NCBI RefSeq assembly: GCF_051106095.1
Contig: NC_135785.1
Coordinates: 100,102,501-100,166,500, forward strand
Length of the DNA stretch: 64,000 nt
Source: Pogona vitticeps
Taxonomy: Eukaryota; Chordata; Lepidosauria; Squamata; Agamidae
Reading direction: 5' to 3'
In this document: piece after piece, positions 56,407-64,000 of the stretch
How the letters are laid out: every line of letters begins with the position of its first letter
Numbering within the stretch: position 1 is the first letter of the stretch
Made by a program: the position numbers and the translations under genes
The notes under the pieces: generated by a model
Told to the model about the DNA's origin: nothing
What the model saw: the letters and a program-made list of their open reading frames with translations, nothing else
Databases searched by the model: none

Positions 56407-58468
56407 ACTGTTCTGTTTTCCAGTTCCAGGCTCAAAAGGAATCCCTTTACTGTTTCAATAGAACCAAAATGCCACTGTGTTTACACTTGGCCAGGCTGCA
56501 GCCAGTCTTGGCATCTGAAGGAGAATACCTTCGAAATATCACTGTGTTTGAGAGCATGCATTTGCTGCAGCCATGCCCCCACTTCAAGGGCACATCTAGA
56601 AAATGTCACATGTAAAGATGGCCCTGCTTTGCCAGCGAAATTAACCTTATTTGTTAATGTGGATGGCACAGTGGGATTGAAGTGCTGTTGAGTGCTTGGA
56701 GGGACCTCCAGAAAACCATTTGCAATTGCACACATGCCCTTAGAAAAACTAAAAAAAAAAAAAAAAAGGAAGATCATTTAGTTGGCCCTTGGGGAATGAA
56801 TATACTGTATCTTTAATGAGGTCCCAGCAAATGAGCCTCCAGTTATCTCTCTGCAGGATGACTTGATCAAAGTAAGGCCCTAATAGAATGGTACCCCACT
56901 AAAAAGCAGCAGCAGCAAGCTTTCTTGATCTTTCTGTGCTCTACTGGGTATTATTATAAAGTACAACCTCAGGGGGTTCATTTAGCACTAAAGGTTTTGT
57001 TGCCCGCACCAAGTAAAAACTGCGGAAGGACTGTTTTCTGCTAATTAAGTAGAAATGTGAAACTCATGGCAACTGTGTCACTGAATCTTGTATAGTGCAG
57101 CCTGAACTCCATGGAAGTCAAAAGTTCAATCACTGAGTTCCTTTGATTCATCAAGGCAGACCTAGACAGGTTGAGTCCGAAGCAAGTCTCACAGTGTTTG
57201 ACTTACTCATAGGAAAGCGTGCCTTCTTTTTTTCTATAGTGCTTATAGGAATCATTCCTTTTGTGGACTGTGTAAACTCCTGGCCTCTTTCCTTTGGAAG
57301 CAAATTGGGTTTTTTTTTAAAAGCAGTGATCCTCACTACCATTCAGAAGGAGGAAAATCCCAGCACCTGAGTCCTTATTTCACCAGTTAACCACTTCTTG
57401 CCCAAGCACAAAGCAATTGTCAGGGCTGTTTTTCAACAAGAGGGCAGCCTTTAGACCATCTTGTCTGCTGCCATGGGCATTTGTCACCCTCCAGGCTGCC
57501 CTTTGCTATGTAATGTTTGGCATCCTTTTTCTTGCTGGCCATGTGGACACCATATTGTTTAGCAATATTGGGCCACTTCCTGGTGTTTTGAATCATGGGT
57601 ACAGAAGCACAATATCCTACCTTCACAAACCAGTTTTTCTTTAAAGAACTGAATTAAAATAGCAATGACAAAAGAGTCTTGTTTATTAAGTTCATTCAGT
57701 ATATCATTCAGTCTAATCCATCAGCATTTTCCATATCGCTGCTCCTGCCTCACTCTCCCTCAGAGTGCTTTTTTCCCTCTCTCACCAGACTGCTCAAAAG
57801 CCTCAACAAATCTCCAAGCCCCTGGTTCCTCTCAGCTAATGAGAAAAAATTCTTACTAATATTCCATCCTCACTCATCCTCCCATCACATACTTACCAAA
57901 CCATATGCATTTATTTATAACCAGACATCACACACCCCACCCAGGAGAATCTGTGATGTCATTTAAATTGTCGTAAATTGTTGTAAATTGCCAGGCATGC
58001 TACACCTGCTGAAATGCCCTCTCCAACACAAATGTGACCCCCACCAGCACCAAACTGGGTATATTCCAGTGAGATGTCAGCTGCAGAACTCTTGCGACTT
58101 TTGTCTCCTGTATTTTTAATCTTTGCTGCTCCAACTCATTAGGAGCTGCTAAGACTGATCCAATCTGTTCAAGTTAATCACGTTAATTCTAGAAGTAAAT
58201 TCAGCAAGGAGAGGTGCCTCCAACTGTCTGTAATTTCAGCCAGTAGGATTGCAGTTTAGGTTTTTTTAAAATTGCAAAACCCAGTAATTTCACTCAAAAT
58301 GGGAGCTCAGATGTTAACATGTCCTACAGTAAGCAGTCGATTTCTCAGTCCTTAGTTGGAACAGGGGCAGGGGAGGCAATTCCCAGTTTCCAAAATTTGT
58401 CCAAGTGAGATCTTTATCCTATTTTCCATGCGTTGCTAACGCCCAGGGCAATCCCATACCCCAATATA
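56407..58468. other. No gene recognised
   Basis: Non-coding. An A run at 56750-56766 and MITE-like words near 57090-57130; nothing bounded. Confidence 0.4.
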
Positions 58469-58476
58469 CAAACTAG

Positions 58477-59015
58477 CAGGGATGTTGACAAGTCTTCAAG
58501 TCCAAATCCCAAGTCCAAGTCTTTGGTACCAAGTTCCAAGGCTGAGTCCCAAGCCCCAAGTCTGTGTCCCTATTAAAAACAAGGTCCCCTCCCAAAAAAG
58601 GGGGTGGTTGAGTGGGTGGGTCCTGTGTGGAGTGTGTCTGGGATGGTCTGAGGCTTGTGAATCACCCACTTTTGGCCCCGTCTGCCCTGCCTGGCTGACC
58701 TTCCCTCATCCCCTCACCCCCACCTTTGAAAACCCTCCCTCCCCGTTGTTACCTCCTCCCACACCAGTTGCTGCTCTTTGCCTGCCTCTCCTGTGTCTTC
58801 TGATGAGCATCACAAAACTTCTTCTTGGTTTACAGTGTTCTTCATTAAAAGAATTGGGACTTGAAAATACCACTCGGAAAAATGGGTCTGACTCGTGAGT
58901 TGAGTCCAAGGCATTGAAAAAAAAAATGAGTCAAAGTCGTTGAAAAAAGTTAAGTCACCAGTGTGACTGAAGCCTGACTCAGCAACAAGTCATGTCATTC
59001 GAGTCCCCATCCCTG
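58477..59015. mobile_element. hAT-like MITE with AAGTCC-type internal repeats, 539 bp
   Basis: Ends CAGGGATG and CATCCCTG, flanked by CAAACTAG / CAAATTAG (8 bp, 7 matching). Degenerate words CAAGTCC, CCCAAGT and GAGTC recur near both ends. A partial relative lies at 62970-63269. Confidence 0.75.
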
Positions 59016-59023
59016 CAAATTAG

Positions 59024-61165
59024 TACTTTCAGAGCTTTTATTATTTTATTATTCTATGATAATGGTGCATGCTCTGCTTCTACCACTTGCTGGACATTTG
59101 TTACTTTCTTCACCCAGAGTTACAACAGTAATGGCTGACAGGAGTAGCTGAATGGCAGGTTGGCTACCAGTCTGTCTCTGCAATGCGTGGCCATGTTTCC
59201 ACAGAGGGAGAATATCCCCTGAGTCTGACTTCTCCCTCTGCTGCAAAGTTATGTTGGGAGAAGCTGTCCTTGCCTCTCTGTTATGGCTGCAGGTTCTGTA
59301 GCTTGATCTCATACTGTATTAAACAGCCCTGGATAGGGAAGAGGTATAGTTCAATGGAATCTGTTCATTCAGAAAGCAAAATATGTGGCTTCTATCAATG
59401 AGCATGGAGAAATCACAAGAAAACATTCATGACTGAGCAGTTAGTCTTCCTAAATAAAATCTGTAAGAAGAGAACAGGCTGGACTTTTCAAAGTCTAATT
59501 TCTTGGAGACTGTGTGCATAGAAGAATTGAAAACAAACCAGCCAGAGCGACTCTGAAAAGCTTTTTTGCTTTATTTCATTAAAGAAGCATATCATTACTC
59601 TCTTTCTCCCACTGGGTGGTGTGCTTGTTATCTTATGTTTTGCTATGATGAGCAGTGAGGAATGGATAATACAGCTTGTGGGACAAAATCCTATACAGAA
59701 TTAAATTTTCTTTATCTCAGTGGGAATATGCCCCAATCCTTGACATTTGTACTAGGACATTCCTTGCATTAAGTTAAATGGGAGTGACTCAAAGGCCAGA
59801 GCATTTTATCCATTTCCTTGTTCCAGTAGCCTCCCTATTGTACAGTTAATCATGCAACAGATTGTGTGATCAATCTTACAGGCACTGTAAGAGCTGGCAT
59901 GCAGATGTAAGCTTTCCAATGGGGAGAACACTTCTGTGATTGCATTTCCATGATACATAACATAATAAGATGTTCGCCAAAGTACTTTATGCAAACAATA
60001 GCGCCCCTAAATTTGTTTAGCTGTGCACTGGATTGTGGCCCAAGAAGAACGTTGTGACTTGCTGCTTCAGCTTTGTGTAACAGTCAAAATCCATCCAAGG
60101 TTAACCATTTAGCCTTAATAGCAGTGTGAAGCTTTTGATCATACAGCAGATAGAAATTTTGAAAATGGGGCAATTATTATTTCTCAAAGGATAGAAGGAT
60201 GAAAGGATACAGTAAGAAAAATTGTGCAGTATATATTAACATTGTAAAGCATAGACATGCAGAACTAAACATAGCAGCACAGAATATGTTACGGAAGCTA
60301 CCCATGCACATGGGCAGGCATCAATACAGGCATCGATACACAAACACATACAAATAGTGCTTTGGAAGGTGGTTCAAATCTGAATCCTAACAGATTACTA
60401 GATGTGATTAGATTGTTCCAGTAAGTTAATATTATCTTTGTAGTTAAAGGACCAAGGTAATAGCACTTTCTAACATGGCAAAATGGTCTTGTACTATTGA
60501 AGTTTGGTAAAGAGCAGCAGCAACAACAACAAAACATTTATATTGGGGATTTGCTTATTCCTTTTTTTATCAGAGTACATGGTAGAAAAAAGGGAAGATG
60601 TTTTAGTCCTTTGAGACATGTAGTCTAGCCCAATTTGTAGTACAAATGACCATTCTAGATGCCACTCAAGAAGACAGAAGTGAAGATTATTCACAGTTAT
60701 CAGCTGTAGCTACAATCAGAAAAAAAAGGTAAAAATTGAATTTCTAGCATGGAGGATGACTTTGGTTGCTTCTCAAAAGGTGGTTAGGGAAAAAGAGGCA
60801 AACAACAACAAAGGAACCAGAAACATACAAAAAAGAGGGGCTGACCCAATGACAGAGATGGGAAAACATTTACCAGTCTAATTAGCAGCAGGTAGCAAAA
60901 CAACAGGGTGTGCCCTCTCCCACTGACACTGAGTGTGAAGCCATGCAAGATTTCCCAGCATGTACAAAGGTTATTTCATACAGATCATAAGCCAACACAT
61001 ACTGGGGAACATTAGGCGTGTTTTTCATAAATGTGTGGCCATGGTCCTGTGCATTTAATGACATGTTGAGAAAAAAGCAGAAGGGCAGGAGATACAGAGC
61101 AGCACCCATCCAGCTGTAGCAGCTCTCTTGGATCTTCACACCAGTGAAGAACCTAATTGGAAAGA
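59024..61165. other. No gene recognised
   Basis: Non-coding, no bounded element. Confidence 0.4.
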
Positions 61166-61268
61166 CTTTACAGCATGGATGGGGAATATGCATACTTCCT
61201 GGTATTGTTGGAAAGGACCTTCCATGATTCCTCATACTTGGCTATGCTGGCTAGGGCTGGTGGGTAGA
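61166..61268. mobile_element. hAT-type MITE remnant
   Basis: CAGCATGGATGGGGAATATG, GGTATTGTTGGAAAGGACC and TGGCTATGCTGGCTAGGGC follow the common squamate MITE plan (GGGGAAC-TGTTGTTGGAC-ATGCTGGCTGGGGCTG). Confidence 0.5.
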
Positions 61269-61299
61269 TGGGCACATATTCTCTTCCATTTGTTTGTTT

Positions 61300-61445
61300 C
61301 AGTTTTGTACCACCCATCTGGCCAAAGGCCATTCTGGGTGGTTTACAACAAGAAACACACAAGAAACATGGTTAAAAATACAGAATACATTCAACCCAAA
61401 TATGTAAAAATAAAAATAAATACAGTTGAAATAAATTGAAATACA
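61300..61445 (-). mobile_element. L2-type 3' tail fragment
   Basis: GTACCACCCATCTGGCCAAA and TTCTGGGTGGTTTACAACAA, then A-rich AAAATAAAAATAAATACAG, reversed L2-tail order. Confidence 0.5.
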
Positions 61446-62217
61446 ATTAACATGAATAAACAATTAAGATGGTGGAATTAGACCGAGTTAGGCTAAAAAG
61501 GTCTACTCACCATTTATAAGTCATTCGTAATAATTTATAAGAAAATATATCCTGCTTTATAGGACTCAGGAAGCATCATCTGACCTTACAGTGTGAGGAC
61601 CATTCCTTGTTTGAATGACTAATCTCCCTTGAAAGTGGGGGAGGGAGAAAGGGAGAGAATGTATCAGGAGATAATTTTGCATGGAATTTGCATGTACTGG
61701 TTTATTAATATAAATGCTATTTAGAAATCATTAGTATAATGTAAATAGAAGCACAGAATATCTCACAATAAAGATGGATGGAGTGACCTGGATGCCTCCC
61801 TTGTCTGTTGTTCAGATGCTGGTTCTTGATAAAGAGCTAAAGATTCCAGTTCCTCTTGGGTTTTTGATCCTTAGGCCAGTCTTTTGACTGGACAGAACAT
61901 CAAACAGAGGCTGACTATGAAGAGAGGATTGTTTCCTGTAAAGAAGAGCACAGCCTATCCAGCTTTTTTGACCACAGTCAGATAATAGCAGTTGTAAGAA
62001 TGCAATGACTATATAGTATTCATAGTGACTTGAAAGGAGTTTCAGATATCCAATTTTTTGGGGGAATTTTTAAAATTCCGAACCCAAAGGGCTATAAATT
62101 CAAATTCAAACTCTGAAAGGAAATTTTAGTGCCAGTGCGTATCCATACTTTGAGCTACTCTGCCCAAAGAAGAAGTGAATAGTCCACGAAGAGATGCCAA
62201 ACATCCTCATACAATCT
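61446..62217. other. No gene recognised
   Basis: AT-rich non-coding sequence. Confidence 0.4.
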
Positions 62218-62470
62218 AAGCTGGATACCTGAGTGAGTTAGGCATCTGGTTGCAGGGTCAGAGGCTGAGAATTTGATTCTCCACTGTGCCTTCCAAGAGA
62301 CGAACCAGTCTAGGTAACCTAAGGAAAGCTGGACAGCTCCAGAGTGTTCTCAGATAATGAGAATGGTAAACCAGTTTTCAGTATTATGTATCTTGGTACT
62401 ATGTAAATTCTGGAAAGGGTTTTCATGGTTTGGAATTGATTTGACAGCATTTAATGTTTATTATTTTTCA
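62218..62470 (+). repeat. tRNA-derived SINE
   Basis: GAGTGAGTTAGGCATCTGG (A-box region), AGAATTTGATTCTCCACTG (degenerate B-box), body, then AAAGGGTTTTCATGG and TTGATTTGACAGCATTTAA tail. Old copy. Confidence 0.5.
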
Positions 62471-62969
62471 ATACTCAAAACCTAATAGTTTCTAATCCAT
62501 TGTTTAATTTTAGTGAGCTACATTGTCATGTAAAAGATTAAGCCTTGAATTGAACAGATGGATTCAGATGAGGTGTTATCACTCAGCTTCACTGCCAATG
62601 CAACATGGTGGTTTCAATGTGGGAGTTATAATGCTGACCTATTTTACATAACTTTCCTAAGGATTTTTGAGATTATGTCCATGCTCGCTTATCTATGCCG
62701 TAGTTTGTTGCTTTAAATTAACTCGGAGACAAACAAATCAACCACCATTCATTTCCCCATGTTCAGTCCGTTTTTCTCATACCCTTTTGTCAGCTTCTAT
62801 TTCAGTGTAGGCAGCTGAAGAAACAAGCCAAGAATAACTCAGAGTTTGGGGTTCATATGTAACTACAAGCCAGGGTTTGTAGGTAAACAGCAAACCATGG
62901 CTTCAAATTATGATCTGTCACTGGCTAACCAGCTATGTTTTGCTTGTGATGATGAGTTCAAACACACCA

Positions 62970-63269
62970 CTATTGGGAAGTCTTTGGGTCCAAGTCCCAA
63001 GTCTGAATCTGAGTCTTTGGTGCTAAGTCCCAAGACCAAATCCAAGTTTTCGGTACCAACTCCTGAGTCCCAAACCCCATGTCCAAGTTTCTATTAAAAA
63101 CAAGCTTCCCCCCCCCCCCCCCGACGAAAAATTGGAGGGTGGGAGAGTTCCAAGTTATGAGTCAAGTCCAAATCTTTGGAGGGAAAACCAAGTCAAGTCC
63201 AAGTCAAGTCACCGGTGTGACTAAAGTCCAACTTGACAACGAGTCCCACGACTCAAATTCCCATCCCCG
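62970..63269. mobile_element. Second hAT-like MITE with AAGTCC-type repeats, partial
   Basis: CCAAGTCCCAAGTCTGAATC, CTATTAAAAACAAG, a C run, CAAGTCAAGTCCAAGTCAAG and AATTCCCATCCCCG at the right end match 58477-59015. The left end is unclear. Confidence 0.6.
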
Positions 63270-63479
63270 CACCAAGGCAGAACCAATAAACATGATGTGG
63301 TCTTTTTAAACCAATGCGTATAGAGTTTTATACATAGTTGTTGCTGTTGCTGTTCACATTCTCACAGAGCTGCAGACATTATTCATCCTTTTATTAATTT
63401 TGCTTTGTGGTACATAAAAGTTGAACATTAAGAAGAGAAGATTAGCATTAAGAATACAATTGAACATTATGAAGACGAA

Positions 63480-64000
63480 AATAATGAGTGCGGAAGAATT
63501 ATATAGCATTAATTCTGACAATGGAGACAATGAGACTGCTAAAAGATTGCACTTTAGTTCAAATCATCAATCAAAATGGAGATTTTAGAAGTGCAGCTAT
63601 GAAGGGAATAGAAAAGTAAGGATATGTCACTGGCGACCAAGATAAGCATCATTTATATTATAGTATCTCCAATCACTGGACAATGGGAAAACATGACCAG
63701 AAAAATGGATTAATTTGAAATGTGATTGATGAGGAACTTTACAGATATAAAAACCCCCACAATAAGTGGATGCTAAAGCGTGAACTCTTTCTAGAAGCCA
63801 AACATGACCGAACTGAGGCTGTCATATTTTGAGCAGATCATGAGAAGACAAGATTCACTGTAAGAGACAATAATGCTGGGGAAAAAGGCAGCAAGAAAAG
63901 AGGAAGACCAAATAGCAGATGGATTGATTCAGTAAAGGGAGGAACCATCTTCAATGTGCAAGACCTAAGCAGGGTGATTAATGACAGAAGCTTTCAGAGG
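63480..64000 (+). mobile_element. Old RTE/BovB-related LINE, running off the window
   Basis: Remnants KIMSAEELYSINSDNGD, LRLSYFEQIM-type, RKRGRPNSRWIDSV and DLSRVINDR (across shifted frames) match the RTE C-terminal region. Much more diverged than the BovB copies at 11-15 kb; the 3' end lies beyond 64000. Confidence 0.65.

Noticed and set aside
1-64000. tRNA, rRNA, CRISPR, operon or riboswitch features
   Set aside because: None seen; the window is vertebrate nuclear DNA, and the tRNA-like boxes belong to SINEs.

Overview
The window looks like a squamate reptile (lizard or snake) nuclear chromosome. The reasons are the repeat mix (BovB/RTE LINE ends, L2 LINEs with a GCCGCCC...ATAAAT tail, CR1/L3, L1, tRNA-derived squamate-type SINEs, many hAT and TA-target MITEs), introns with GT-AG sites, and one vertebrate secreted-protein gene. 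There are no rRNA, CRISPR, operon or prokaryotic features.

The only host gene I can support is on the minus strand: an NDNF-family gene (neuron-derived neurotrophic factor family) with three coding exons at 39545-39358, 34928-34795 and 31789-30432. The splice phases agree and give a complete protein of 559 residues with a signal peptide. It resembles NDNF throughout but looks too divergent to be the plain NDNF orthologue, so I call it NDNF-like. A splice acceptor just upstream of the start codon implies at least one untranslated 5' exon that I could not place.

About 29 kb below the gene and 24 kb above it are gene-poor DNA dominated by transposable elements. Layout: 0.5-1.0 kb possible solo LTR; 1.08-1.43 CR1/L3 tail; 1.45-3.44 LINE with a long open RT frame; 4.1-6.14 L2 LINE; 7.95-9.15 CR1/L3 split by an L1; 9.7-10.0 MITE; 10.1-10.6 solo LTR; 11.0-15.5 three BovB pieces; 17.7-18.5 SINE-like repeat and a diverged tandem array; 19.9-21.2 LINE tail, then a MITE split by a solo LTR; 22.3-25.0 SINE and two TA-target MITEs; 27.9-28.4 MITE filled with hairpins; 30.4-39.6 the NDNF-like gene with TE-filled introns; 43.4-44.1 two fold-back elements; 45.7-49.7 a run of small hAT MITEs and an L2 remnant; 51.1 a (GTAT)n microsatellite; 52.5-53.25 a second copy of the 1.45-kb LINE; 54.2 fold-back; 56.0 solo LTR; 58.5-59.0 and 63.0-63.3 hAT-like MITEs with AAGTCC-type repeats; 63.5 to the end an old RTE.

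I found no new multi-gene system. The most unusual items are structural: a LINE flanked by a perfect 16-bp inverted repeat instead of a direct target duplication, a 762-bp element in an NDNF-like intron that can fold on itself along most of its length, a MITE made of serial hairpins, and a BovB copy that lost its RT core yet kept its reading frame. All family names come from memory of consensus sequences, not from a database search.
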